This document shows, piece after piece, positions 1 to 12,099 of a stretch of 64,000 nt of DNA. The stretch is from Sipunculus nudus (taxonomy: Eukaryota > Annelida > Sipuncula > Golfingiida > Sipunculidae). The notes beneath the pieces are model-generated. The model saw nothing but the letters and a program-made list of their open reading frames with translations. It was not told where the DNA came from and ran no database searches. Every line of letters begins with the position of its first letter. Position 1 is the first letter of the stretch. The position numbers and the translations under genes were made by a program. The stretch spans positions 30,011,340-30,075,339 of the forward strand of contig CM049322.1 of the NCBI GenBank assembly GCA_026874595.1. The letters run 5' to 3'.

Positions 1-1366
1 AACTTAAAAGCTGAAATCCTTATGTGTGCATGATATGAAAATTATATCAACAGTGCTCACAGGAAACAAACGTGCCATGGTCAAAGTTGGGCAAAATTTA
101 AGTTATTAATTTTACATTTATACTAATAACTTATAAAATTTGAAAAATTCGTAACTAATTTTGAGTATTCAATTGTATCTTGATTAAATAATGTTACATC
201 CCTGACAAAAAATCTCTAGCTTCAGCAATCCCCTTGTTAAGGGAGTAAATATATTTCTTGATTTTTTACAAAGTGCATTATGTTTGGGCCCATAACTTAA
301 AACAATTACGCAATACTGACATCATTCTGGCATGTGCATAGAGAATGAAAAATATGTATATTATTTATGATTAAAGTCAGATCAGTGGTTTTGATATTAG
401 GCAGTCTTGAAGTGTAACAATGGGTTTTTTATGGAAAAATAAAGTTTTTCATTAATATCTTGAAGGTATTAGGTCCTAGTGACCAAATTCTTGGCATGGT
501 AGGGGATTTTGGAGACATCTAGCTGTATGCCGAATTTAAGGAACTAAGAGCTGAAGCTGGGGAGCTGAGCTCTTGCAAACTGCATAACACTAGCTTGGTG
601 TAAACAATATGTTACATGGTGCTTGAAAACTTGAATAAAATCTACAGTTTTTGATCAACTGGTTTCAAATTTTTGGTGTTAACAGTTGAAAAGGTAACAA
701 AAACATGCTGTGAAAATTAAATTCACAGTACTCACAGGAAAAAAACGTGCCATGGTCAAAGTTGGGCAAAATTTAATGTGGCAATTTTTTATTTTTATTA
801 ATATTTTAAAAAATTTAAAAGATTTTCATCTAATTTTGGGTATACAATTTAATTTTGATCAATTAAAGTTATATTACTGGAAAAAAGGTCCATAGCTTTA
901 ACATGTTTTGTGTTAAGTGATCAAATATCTTTCCTGATTTTTTACAAAATGCATTATGTTTGGGTCCATAACTTTTTTAAATTATATAATACAGACATAA
1001 TTTCTTGAATGTACATAGGAACTATATAGAGGAATATTTATGGTAAATATGAGGAAAAACAGATGAGTGGTTTTGATATTAGGCAGTCCTGAAGTGTGAA
1101 AATAGGTTTTTAATAAAAAATTGAGGTTTTTCCTTAATTTCTCAAAGGAACGAAGTCGAAAAGACCCAGTTTTCAGCTTGGTAGGAGATCTTGGGGACAT
1201 CTAACATTATGCCGAATTTTGGATTCCTAGGTCTTACGGTTTCAAAACGTGCCACATCTACGGACGGACGGACGGACGGACGGACGGACGGACGGCACGA
1301 CAGACGGACGGACGACGGACAATGGACCACGACTATAGCTCAGATGACTTATAGTCAGCTGAGCTA
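1..1366 (+). mobile_element. R3 element (3' part complete, 5' runs off window)
   Basis: Two diverged halves of about 675 bp (compare GTGCCATGGTCAAAGTTGGG near 72 and 747) are followed by a (GGAC)n microsatellite (1258-1320). The 3' hairpin has stem TAGCTCAG/CTGAGCTA, inner stem TGACT/AGTCA and a TAT loop, ending at 1366. The copy is near-identical to 36826-38176. No coding capacity. Confidence 0.75.
1258..1320. repeat. (GGAC)n microsatellite next to R3 hairpin
   Basis: This is an almost pure CGGA/CGGAC run with small interruptions. The same GGAC-rich tract precedes the 3' hairpin in other R2 and R3 copies (for example 38092-38130 and 53938-53975). Confidence 0.9.
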
Positions 1367-1699
1367 AAAAAAAGTATATCCATAAATACATATCACAAGT
1401 ATAAATTTTTCATCCAAGAAAGTAATTCACTTTCAATATATTATTAAAACTAAACCTATGTATACTACAAGGAGGGACTATTATTATCCCCATTTACCTG
1501 TAACTGTGTCAACAGATGACACTAACATAAAATATATGGCATAGTACTGATTCTAATACTGAACTAATATACACCTCTTCCCTTAATGTATATATTTTTT
1601 TTTAAAGATAAATCTGAAGTACCTCTTGGTGCAAAAAAATATAACCACAGACTTACATAAAAATGTGTCTAATGTATAGCAAATCCTAACAATCCTGAT

Positions 1700-3950
1700 C
1701 TGGTAGTGCTCAAATAATTAAAGTATCTAGATGCAAACATTTTTCATGAGTATCAATTAAATACAAGTGCCTGCTTGTCATGTCAACCCTTAACATTTTA
1801 CCCTATAATGTATACAGTTCTATGGGCACAGATAGAAACACTGACTTACTATATCCAACATATCAATCAATATTGTGTTATCAGCATACATGTATAAGGA
1901 CTCCATTTATTTTTAAGTTGACTATCAATTTGACAGCATTTTATATTTATGGTCATGTATGTTCAACAACTAAAGTAACATATTTCATTGTAACTCAAAA
2001 GCTATAAAAAAAAGTTTAAAAACATATGCAAAATATTAAATAAACAGATGGAATATTCTAAACCTGGCTTTCCAATAAAAACTCAAATACAGTTTAAGCT
2101 GTGCCCTTTGTACTACAGCTTTTAACATCAGTATAGTAGCTTTTTTTTTTTAAATGTTGAGGTGACAATTAATTTATATAACAGCACAGACCTAATGACA
2201 GTTAATACCCTTTTAGCACAGGGGTCTGTATAAGTTGTGATCATAACATTTTCTGTCACTAACTCATGATTATTTTAAATTTAATTCTTACTATACCTGT
2301 ATTAGAAGTATACAAAATGTCCCACTTTGTGTCTCTTGATATAAACAATTCTAAGGGATCAGTAAAAACTGGCCTGTACATCGTGTTAATCAGTATTATG
2401 TGGATCAGCTTACCTGTATATAGATATCAACACATCACTTTTGGGGGAAAAAGCAGTTCAGCGGCCTAGGCAAGTATCATATTTCAGTGTACCTCAAAAG
2501 ATATAATTTAAAACCTAAAACATATGCAAAGTCAGAGGTAAAAAAAACCAGAATATTCTCAATATGCTTTTCTTTCAAATAAAAGCTCAAATTCTGTTTA
2601 GGTTGTACTCCTTTTACTACATTTTTTTTAGAATAGTAATGTTTAAATATGTTAATTTGACAAATTAATTTATGTTACAGCATAGCCCAAATGACAGCAA
2701 ATACTCTTTTAGTATAATGGTCTGTCTATTGTCCAACTAAAGTTGTGATCATAACATATTCTGTCACTGCATCATAATTATTGTAAATTAATTCAAACCA
2801 CACCTGTATTAGAAGTATACAAAATGTCTCACTTTGTATACACTTGGTATAAACAATTATATACACTCAATAGAGAACTGGTTGATTACAACATGTCAAT
2901 ATGTATTATGTGGATCAGCATAAATGTCTATATCTACCAACACATCAGTTTTGTGGAAAACAAAATACTAAAAAAGATAACTAACATCCATATGATAGCA
3001 TTTTTATATGCATCTGTGTGTTTATCAAATACAACTTTAAAGAGAGCTAATGTACACCACATAATTTCAAAACAACTTCATAGTCTATTTAACAGCTTAA
3101 TTAGCATATTTCAGTGTATCTTGTAAGCTGCCCTAAAAGACCTAAACATGTGAGAAGAAAAATGTCAATGGGTGAAAAAATGTCAATGTTGAGATGTGTC
3201 TCCTTCACCACATATTTCAGCATAAATAATGATATTTTTTAAATGCTGAAATAACCATGTTACAAACGTAAACCAATTGAAAGGTACTACCCTTTTAGTC
3301 AGTGCAATTTTTTTTTTTTTTTTTCACTGAATCATGTTTATTTATAAATTAACTCATACTCAACCTTAATTGGAGGTGCATAAAATGTCCTATTTTTTTC
3401 CTCTTGGGACCACAAGTTGTTTTTCATATTATACTGTGTACCATTCTATAGATTTAGTAGAGAACTGATTGTAACATTTTGTTAATATTGCATAGATCAG
3501 CATACATGCACATATACATACATAAATACATATACGTACCCAGATAACATATCCAGAAAAAAAAACTGTTTGCCATATGAAACTCTAAGAAAAACCATCA
3601 GTAAATTCAACACATTTCATTATATCCCAGTAGCTGTAGTAACACATATGTGAAATTAAAAATAAATAAATGAAATATTCTCAACCTGGCATTCTTGTTA
3701 ATAAAAGAAGAAAAATGTTCTGTTTAAGATGTGCTCCTTTAACTACACACTTCAGCAGTATTAATAATTTTTTAAATATATTACAATAAAATTATTATTA
3801 CTTGGACTAAATGATTCGCAATATCTCTTTAGTACCTAAGTCTATTCACTGCCAAAATTGTAAGTAGTATTGAAAAATAATTTATATGTTCAGTATATTT
3901 AATAATATATAAGTTATGATTATAAAGTACCAGGAATATTTTCTTTCAAT
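1700..3950. repeat. Diverged 500-600-bp tandem array (about four units)
   Basis: The stretch has no gene but holds long, worn tandem units. The phrase GTGCTCCTTTNACTAC recurs near 2100, 2607, 3197 and 3731. The phrase ATTAGAAGTATACAAAATGTC recurs near 2303 and 2808, with a weaker relative near 3372. The shared blocks include TATTATGTGGATCAGC. The two short frames in this stretch (2266-2469, 2824-3126) align to the same repeat block and are not taken as genes. Confidence 0.6.
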
Positions 3951-5220
3951 GCATCATGCATGTTTATAACATGTTTGATTAATACCATATGTTTATTGGA
4001 AGTTGATAATGAAAACAAATGTGCGATACTTTATTCACCGAGCCAGAATGGTCATCTGTCTTTGTTAAACTTTTATAAAATAATACATACCAGAAACAGT
4101 ATTGTTTAATTTTTGCAAATATACTTCGCTATGGCTGCAACATCTGGAATCAATCTGACAGTTGTGTTTTAATACCCATTTTACAAATACTTCTCAGAGT
4201 TTCACATTCATAGTCAGATCAATACAATAGTAATAGGAATAATAAACTCCATCATTCATCATCTTATGCTCCTTGTTCACAGAAATCTTGTATTATTCAT
4301 GCATTACTGTGTTTTTAACAATTTCGCTTGAAAATGAGTCACCTGACACAATGATAAAGTTTTTCTTTTTAATAATATCCCAAATGTGTAAGTTAAGATG
4401 AATACTAATCTTATAATACAAAAAATTATGGTTACTACTCTTGTATTGACATCTATAAACGTTTTCTATAATATTTCCTTATGTTTTCAATATTAAAGGG
4501 GGAAAAAAGAAACATTTTAAGAATTTTTTTTTCTTTTTTTTTTACCATTAAAAGGCAATCTTGATATGGTGAAATCCACTCTAAAAGGTATGTCACCACA
4601 AACAGTTTATATCACCTAAACCCATCTGCTTTCGGTTCGCTATATATGTATTATACTTCTTAGAATAAACACATGTATATCCCTATTTAAACTAATCATG
4701 ATTTATCCTCCAGGATAACAAAATTCAAAAGTCGATACATTCAAAGAATAACTGAGTTTACAATTGCTGGTTCACAAATAATAATGTTTCACAATCTGTA
4801 AAGTGAAATCTCATGTAAAAGTCTTATTCCCTTTGTCGCTTGCTGATCTGATCAATATATAACATTCAGGTGTAAAAGTAATATTATTGAATTAGCCAGG
4901 GATACCATAATATTGCAATTCATACACACACATATACATATACATACATATGCATAAGCACACATACATATACATATATATACATATACATACATAAATT
5001 GTACCAGTGACAGTCACTGGTGTTTTATTTATATTACTATAAACTTTGCTCTAAATCATTGACCCAGAAAAATAGTCTCGGGTTAGGCGAAATAATGAAC
5101 CCCATAAATGTTATTGACATCTTAAAAACTTGGCCAAAAATCATAACATGCAGGAAAAAAAAAAATAGAAAATAAAATAAAAGGATATCAATATGTATCA
5201 ATGACAATATCAGACAGACA
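3950..5220. other. AT-rich sequence without a recognised gene
   Basis: I see nothing coding here. It contains poly-T/poly-A runs (about 4527-4541) and a purine/pyrimidine (CATA)n stretch at 4921-4995. Confidence 0.6.
4921..4995. repeat. (CATA)n-like microsatellite
   Basis: Irregular CATACA/TATACA reiteration over about 75 bp. Confidence 0.85.
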
Positions 5221-5222
5221 TA

Positions 5223-6618
5223 CCGTAAAATCTCCACTTAAAACCGCACTTCCGATTAAAACCGCACCCAGACTTCGCCGAAATTCCAGGTGAGACATCG
5301 TGAGGGGCTCAAATACTAAGAACCCCCCTTTAAAACCGCACCAACTTTCGCTACGGAATGATTTGACAAAAGACACAATCAAGCTATCATCTAGAAATGA
5401 ACACGCGTAGGTTGCGACTCGGCCATTCCTGTCCACTTTTAAATTCCTTGGGCATTTTATTTAAACACATCATAACACTTTTTTGCAGGGTCACTCAAGC
5501 ATGAAGTTTGGGAAGACGTAAGGGGCGGTGACCCTCTGCCTGTTTATACAGATTTTATATTCCGTGCCGTATTCTTGTTTGCTACTGATTTGTCATTATA
5601 TTTTGGAAAAAACATTCAGATGATCCATTTCAAGTCCCTGTATATATTAATTCTAAAAATGTTTGATGAAACTACCATTTTTTCTGGAATTGCTCGGAAG
5701 ATTCAAATCATTTCCATACCGGTTACTTCGGTATTATCATCGTCACATCGTACGTTGACATCGCTCCCTGTCACAATATGCTGGCGCGTTTGAAAACATC
5801 GCTGGTCAGCTTAACTAAATATCAAAGTAATTGAAGTTACCTTGTCGAGATACGCACGTATAGGAAACATGACGCTTGAAAACGAGTGATTTTAAGGTAA
5901 AATTAAAGAGGACAGTCGGGGTATGCAAGTTTTTTTTCCTGAAGAAAGTTTCCGCGTGGGGAGCCATTTTGTCAAGGCAGTGTTCACGCAAGGCACGCTG
6001 GGACGAAATAGGTGGCTGTTCTGTTTACCACCCACCGCGTACAGCCGTTCAAAATATTCTTAGCAGAATACCGGAGCGTTTCAGCACATGGCGGCACTCA
6101 AACTTGATTTTAAAACGATCGTCTGCCATTGTGTGACTCCTTACGATGTCAGCTTTTTATTCATTTTACGTTTTAAAAAAATAATCATTGCTAAATAATG
6201 CCGCAAATGGATTTAAAGTAGGCTTTTATTTCAATTTTGCTTAACCATGCCCAACGAAGTGGGCCGCTGTGTGTTACAGCAGGGTTGTTGTAAACGTATT
6301 ATTTGGTGAGAATTACCAATATTTTATAACAAGTTATATATCACACGAAAACTTATCAGCAATATTTAATTCATAAATAACAAATAATCGTAAATAAAAC
6401 ATTTACACACGGCTCCCATGCATGCGAGACTGCTGCTAAGAACGGCCTTCGAAAGTTGCAATATTATCGCCCACTCGCCGGCCCCAAAACGATGTCTGTC
6501 AGGAAGATATTCAGGAAACCCTTCTAGTATAAACCGCACAGTGCTTTCAGGAAATCAACCTGATTTCAAGATTTTGAATTTCTTGATTAAACCGCGGTTT
6601 TAAGTGGAGATTTTACGG
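5223..6618. mobile_element. Non-autonomous DNA transposon, TA duplication, CCGTAAAATC ends
   Basis: The sequences CCGTAAAATCTCCACTTAAA (start) and its reverse complement (end, 6599-6618) match perfectly and continue to AACCGC, giving inverted repeats of about 25 bp. TA flanks both ends (5221-5222, 6619-6620). The motif AAAACCGCAC recurs inside the left end (near 5244, 5259 and 5333) and AAACCGCAC near 6532, like subterminal transposase-binding repeats. The interior of about 1.4 kb is more GC-rich than its surroundings and has only short frames; no transposase is visible. The superfamily is probably within Tc1/mariner/pogo by target site, but the ends are not the usual CAGT. Confidence 0.8.
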
Positions 6619-6620
6619 TA

Positions 6621-7125
6621 CTTTCCATGATATACAGCAGTCAATTTCCCTTAAATTTGTATAAAATAAGAATAGAACGATCAACCAATATTTCAGGATA
6701 TGATATTTACCTAAACTTTGAAATATAACTCTACTACTGGTACTAATAATAATGTCTATGGTAGTAAAGTATAGTTTATTACCCAATTTAAACAGTTAAC
6801 GCTATAAGTTAACGGTGCCTTTTTAACAAAAAATGGAGTTGACAAAGGGAAATGACATGAAAACAGTTTTTACTGTAACATAATAGCACACTAGATTTAT
6901 GTCATATTAAAAAGAACATATAATACAGACCAGAAAAAAGAACGTTTGCCTTCTCAGGTCACTCATGTTAAAATGTTTGTTTTGAGCGATAATCAGGGTA
7001 ACCCACCAAGTCTCTGTTATCATAGAGGAACAGAAGTCTTGTGGACACTTTAAAAAATAAAGTCTCGGAGCGAATACTTTGATCCCACATTCACAATAAT
7101 GGTTCAGAGTTTGGCTTGTGGAAAC
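6621..7125. other. Sequence between inverted-repeat element and LINE relic
   Basis: No open frame of note. The part nearest 7125 (about 6930-7125) may be the 3' continuation of the LINE relic on the minus strand, but it carries no recognisable domain. Confidence 0.4.
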
Positions 7126-7440
7126 TTAACTTCCCGGGCGTTCGATCTGGACCTCTTTTCCATCAATTATCAATCGACCCCTCCAAAATCGGCATTTAAG
7201 ATTGTTTCCGTGAGCTTTCTTCATTTGGGGGACGGTTTTCTTTTTTAATTTGTAATCGTCACTGGTCAAGTCTTCCACAAAGAAGACTCGACCCCTGCCG
7301 TCTTCATTGTCCTTTTCCCTTTGTGCTTTAAGTAGGCCGTTTCTTTGTGGCCGGCTGAACAACTTGGCGATTATGTGTCGCTGACCTTGGCCCTTTCTAC
7401 CGGTACGGTGGGCATGTTCAATGGAGCCTATTATTGTGTT
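7126..7440 (-). pseudogene. Fragment of LINE ORF1 (L1-like RNA-binding domain)
   Basis: An open frame of about 104 residues reads IEHAHRTGRKGQ, then HIIAKLFSRPQRNGLLKAQR, then a charged linker, then FFVEDLTSDDYKLKKK and RGRLIIDGKEVQIERPGS before a stop. This order (IExAHRxGR, IIxKF-like, a lone-helix arm, then FVxEDLT and a C-terminal beta hairpin) is typical of the RRM plus C-terminal domain of L1-type LINE ORF1 proteins that bind element RNA. The frame is closed upstream by a stop in AT-rich DNA, so the copy is truncated at the ORF1 N-terminal side. No endonuclease or reverse transcriptase follows on the 3' side. It is a dead relic in the far 3' region of the receptor gene. Confidence 0.6.
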
Positions 7441-7826
7441 AAATTAAATGTTTCTAATTTAAATTTAGGACATGCTAACTTAATTCTGAATAGCTAGGCA
7501 TATTCATCTAATCTTGACCTACATTTTCATGTAAACTTTATTTGAATTTATCAGAGATTTGTTGCCTGAAACTACAGCCAACAAACACACCAGTCTCACT
7601 ATGTATATAATACAGCTTGTAGTCATCAGTAGGTCACAGCTGTCCACTAGGTCTACATGACATTGCTTGCTCTCATGGAAACTCAGCTGAGACATATGGT
7701 GACTGTAAGTATGACCTGACAACTATAAAATTGGTTACCCTGTTCCATTTAGATGATTGAACAGATAATTAATAAATTAAAATAGCTCTTATTGATATAA
7801 CTATACTACAATGTACACAACAGAGA

Positions 7827-8440
7827 ACAAAGGATCCATGGGTCACAGCGCTTAGCTGTTATATATGATCAAAATATATGATTTGGAAGAAGGGGTAGGT
7901 AGATACTGGGTTTGCTAGGAAATATAAGCTGTATTATGAGTTGATGGTGTTATTAAGTCATGTAAGATTTTGATAAAATCCTTGGATAATTCATACAAAT
8001 ACAGCATTCTGGTCTGATGCAGACAGCAAGGCGGGCATGAGGTTGCCTCTGTTTGGATTTATATAATTACAACATTCTGTGGAATGGATGTCAGGATCTA
8101 TTTATAATTACATCACAGCATTTTGGGGAGACAGCACAGCCCAGCCAATATGAGTGGCTTTTATTTTTAAAAAATCTCATTTTTACCTGTATTCATATTC
8201 ATATAGATGATATTATGGAGTATTCATTTTCCTATTCAAATACATGTGCAAAATATTCACACCATGTCTGGAAATTATTCAGTTTCAGTCAAATAAAAAA
8301 GTTGTTAAGAATCCACAATGTACAAATTTCACACATTTACATAATGATCATAAGTACCTGGTTTATGGCTTTAATTTATTTATTTAAAAAATAAAACTAT
8401 AATATTCACTTTGGACTACTTTCACATCAATCTACACACT
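7827..8440 (+). repeat. R9 repeat copy (paired with 35558-36290)
   Basis: Starts ACAAAGGATCCATGGGTCAC and CGCTTAGCTG. It tracks the copy at 35558 through TATAAGCTGTATTATGAGTTG and on to TTTGGACTANTTTCACATCAAT. The 5' palindrome ACCCATGGGT is degraded here. The frame at 8053-8394 lies inside the repeat and is not considered a gene. Confidence 0.65.
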
Positions 8441-8489
8441 AGATGTAGCAAGCTCTAGAGTCTGAACATTACAGACATTATAATGAGAA

Positions 8490-9350
8490 CTTGACTAAAC
8501 TCTGATTTCAAATATTGTTGCTCAGCAAAAATTTATCAAACCAAAACCATTTGAACAAACTTGAGAGAGCTGGTCTCTGGAATCATTTCTGTGAAGTATT
8601 GAACCATTTGGCTGAATGATTTCAGAGAAGAAGATTTTCAAAGATTTTTAGCTTTTCCCCATAAAATGTAAGATATGTAGGTAGCAGGTTAGCACCGCAA
8701 AACACTCAATCCCACAACATTTGATATGTGACAGATTTTTGCATAAAATTTGGGGTTGCTAGCTCCTGCTTCTCCTGAGAAATAATGGATTAATGTACTG
8801 ATGACGGATGACCCTGTACAGAAAAGGTTGATGCAGGTGGCACCACCTATACCTCAATTTCAAATAGAACTCATGTGACCAACATTTGCAAAAACTTTGG
8901 TGATGACAGCTCCAGCCTTTTCTGATATTGTAATTTTAGTATCCTTTTTTTTGCCAAATGATTAAGTTCAGCTTCCTGTAACTCGGCCAAAATTTACTGA
9001 ACTAGAACCATTTAAATAAACTGAGAAAGATTGTTTCAGGGACAAGGAACATTGAGTGATTTGGCTTGACAGTTTTGGAGAAAAAGATTTTTAAAGCTTT
9101 TTTAATTTTTTTCCTATAAAATCTAAGTAAATGCAGATAGCCAAAAAATAAGCAAAATCCAATAGGGTTTTTTCAGATGTCTGATTTTTTGCACGAAACT
9201 TATTTCAAAGTTATTTCAAGTAGGGACCACTTTTGTGTACAAATGGCAGCACTTGGCAGATTTACCAGTGCCTGGGTACTGGCCATTAGACAAGTTGTTG
9301 TCAGCTCTATAAATAGCTTTGGCACAGTGCCAGGATAGGGAGAGCCCTAT
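8490..9350 (+). repeat. R4 core units
   Basis: Carries the R4 core phrases CCATTTGAACAAACTTGAGA, CTGTAACTCGGCCAAAATT and TTTTTCCTATAAAATCTAAG, together with a GGTGGCACCACC box near 8838. About 860 bp in roughly two diverged units. No gene. Confidence 0.65.
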
Positions 9351-9355
9351 GTGCT

Positions 9356-9800
9356 GCAGTCTGACTGCTATAACATAATATAAGCTCTATTTTCCTTTAC
9401 CACTTGACCCATGCCTCACTTCATCTGTACTACTTTGACTTGGGCGGATACACGTAATTGCTTTCAACTACCTAGATCTAGTTGTTTCATGCATCTGTGC
9501 ACATAGCCGAAGAGTGGTTTGAAGCCTGAAATTGTTTATGTCCATACATGTTTAAAGGCTTTCTCGTGAGTGGTGGTGCCACTTACATTCATTTTTTTGT
9601 TCTGTGCACCTATGCCAGTATTTCAGCAGTGATGTTTGTGTAATTGGTGCATGCGCTCAGGTTCAAAATATTCATTGCTTGCATTGAACATATATATGTC
9701 ACACATGTACTTGAAAAGTAATGGTCCAGCATGGAAGCATCCCTGATGTATATTCCATTGCACAGGTTCTTATTGGGCCTGTAGGCCTTATTTCTTGTAT
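9356..9800 (-). repeat. Inverted R1 and R4 5'-end fragments
   Basis: Read on the minus strand, 9356-9475 gives the R1 start region (ACGTGTATCCGCCCAA, GAAGTGAGGCATGGGTCAAG). The stretch 9600-9790 gives the R4 5' end (AAGGCCTACAGGCCC, TGCTTCCATGCTGGACCATT). Confidence 0.6.
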
Positions 9801-9891
9801 ATATATATGCCATATCATCCCATAAACTCACAGATTCCCTAAAAAAGCTATCATGATCACAGGAAATATATAGGTATATTTATGGTAGAAA

Positions 9892-10305
9892 CTAGAATAT
9901 GGATAGTCAACAAGCAACTACGTGTATCTGCCTAAATCAGAGTGGGACAGGTGAAGTGAGGTATTGATTGAATGGCGAAGGGAAATAGAGTGAGGTGTGT
10001 TGCATATTAGCAAAGATGTCTGCAGCCGAAATGTGTATGTAAGGGGCGCCACCTACCACAAAATCCAGAAAGTTATCCAAGTTGTATACATATGCAAAAT
10101 TTTAGGCAGATAAGTCAAACCACTACTTGTATATGAGTGATTTTATCCCACTGCAGACAAACAGAAGGACGCTGTGCAAATATGGTGGCAGGTGGCGCCA
10201 ACAATTTTGTGTATGATTAAGAGCTATGTGAGATCTATACACATGCAAAATTTTAGGTCAAGCCCGTCCTGAGATATAAGCCTGAATGTCTGCAGCGTAA
10301 AAATT
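9892..10305 (+). mobile_element. R1 element, truncated
   Basis: Starts CTAGAATATGGATAGTC and has the first R1 core unit with GGTGGCGCCAAC near 10192. It stops after TGTCTGCAGCGTAAAA without the 3' hairpin. Confidence 0.7.
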
Positions 10306-10548
10306 ATGGTTTAAGTGTTAACTAGATTAACACTGTATATGATGTACAATAGTCAAGGGTGAAGTGGTTGAATGTGATTCAGAGGAGCAGGTTACTTTTT
10401 GTAACAAGGAAGTGGGGTTGATGGAGTGTGATAAGATCTGTAGAAACTGTTCATATGTAAAGTCATATTGTGAGTTTGTTGATTATTATTTTTTGTGAAG
10501 TTAGCTGAGATGAAAAAGCAATTAAAAAATTCAAGAAATGTGACCCAC

Positions 10549-10643
10549 CAGAAGTATCAGTTGTTCCATGAGCATCAGTGTGGCTTTCATTGACAATGCC
10601 ACTTGGTGCTTCAGATTTCTTTTTCCTGCTCGGTAACAACTTT
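10549..10643 (-). CDS. Basic cytoplasmic exon of the same gene
   Basis: The exon is 95 nt, phase 2 in and phase 1 out. The acceptor is TTTGTATTTCAG and the donor TCTG|GTGGGT (G at +5). It encodes KLLPSRKKKSEAPSG, then a hydrophilic Ser/Thr/His/Asp-rich stretch including NESHTDAHGTTDTS. The run of basic residues after the membrane segment fits the cytoplasmic face; the rest looks disordered. An alternative, weaker donor lies 4 nt further on (GG|GTCACA). If no donor is used, the frame stays open to a stop at 10463, so this could be the terminal coding exon. I found no kinase, phosphatase or other catalytic domain downstream between 1 and 10549. Confidence 0.6.
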
Positions 10644-10751
10644 CTGAAATACAAAGTTATAGTTATTACTGGGGGGGAAAAGTGTCAGGAAACTGATTTG
10701 ATTGTGGTCATTTTTGAGTCTCAAAAACTTGATTAATAATTAATGAATAAT

Positions 10752-11130
10752 AAACAAGGGACCTATGGGTCACAGCACTCAGCTGAAATTTGTAAAATTT
10801 TAATAAAAGCAAAATAAACATATTTCTATTTATATATTTTATGTATTAGCTTTTGAAAAGCTAAGAAGGTAAGAGAAAATAGAATACTTATTTGGTAAAA
10901 TCAAATGCTAAATATAAGACTGCCCAACTTATTTTCTGACATGACTGCAATGACTGGTGGCACCACCAGTCACATGTCTGTGAGAAAGCCACTGAAGATG
11001 TATGGACATGCAAAATTTCAGAAAGAGACCTTAAACCACTCTTGATCGATGTGCGCAGATCCATGCAACCAGACATCAATTGTAGGTGGCACAAAACCAG
11101 TGATTTTCCATTTCAACTCTAGCTAAATTC
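10752..11130 (+). repeat. R9 fragment
   Basis: Starts ACAAGGGACCTATGGGTCAC then CACTCAGCTGA; a related copy begins at 21475. It carries GGTGGCACCACC near 10960. Confidence 0.55.
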
Positions 11131-11156
11131 TGTTTTTCATATTGTCAAATTCTACT

Positions 11157-11395
11157 TTTTAGCTCAGCTGACTATAAGTCATTCAAGCTATAGTAATGGT
11201 CCATTGTCCGTCGTCCGTCCTTCTGTCCATTTTTATGTCCGTCCATCTGTCAGTCTGTTAGGCTGGCACATTTTTAAACTGTTAGACCTACAAATCGAAA
11301 TTTGCCATACTGTTAGATGTCCCCAAAATCTACTACTGAACCAAAAACAGGGTCACTGAGAAATGACTTGATGGGGGGGGGGGGGGGGGTGTTAT
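11157..11395 (-). repeat. R3 3' end in inverted orientation
   Basis: Begins on the plus strand with AGCTCAGCTGACTATAAGTC, the complement of the R2/R3 hairpin, followed by GTCC-rich microsatellite. It ends near a run of about 18 G (11371-11388). Confidence 0.65.
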
Positions 11396-11892
11396 GATCA
11401 GAGTAACAAAGCCTCTGTCTCTCTGTAGATATTTTCTTTAATTATAAAATTTTATGCTATAGCCATAGAACTATTGTTCACAGTGCCAAGGAGCAAAGCC
11501 TCAGTGGGATGAAAAAGGGGATGGTGAGAGTTACAACACCTTTGCATATACATACAGGATATGAAATTTAATTCAACAGTGCTTATAAAAAAAAGTTTAT
11601 TCATGAACATTTAATATTTAAACAGGCAGAAAGATGGAGAAACAAAGCAAATAATTTTTTCCGCCATTCTACTGAGCCAATAAAAAATTAACAATATTTG
11701 CATTTATTCCTTTTTTTCATTACATAATTTTTATCCAGGTTTACAAATGTTACTACTGTTAAATTTACAGTATAACATACACGTGATTGTGAATATTTCA
11801 CATTTCTAAATTGCATCAACATTTATAGCTAATGTATCTAGTTTATAGTACCTGTCAACAGAATGGGATGGAGGGAGGAAGGGAGGCAATAA

Positions 11893-11896
<4 letters not shown>
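11396..11896. other. Non-repeat AT-rich sequence
   Basis: No gene, splice signal or repeat family recognised. Confidence 0.4.
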
Positions 11897-11942
<46 letters not shown>

Positions 11943-11986
11943 AAGAGAGAGCTGGACTGCCAGAGAGAGTGAGAGAGAAAGAGAGG
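11897..11986. repeat. (GA)n microsatellite
   Basis: Nearly pure GA repeat with a few AAAG interruptions and one CTGGACTGCCA break. Confidence 0.95.
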
Positions 11987-12099
11987 CTCTCTGGTAATTA
12001 CTGCCTGACCCAGCCTTACCCAGACACTCACAGTGGCAGTAGGTCAGACCTGAAGGTGTTATGTAACTGCCCAGTACACTGCATTTATATTGACCTGAT

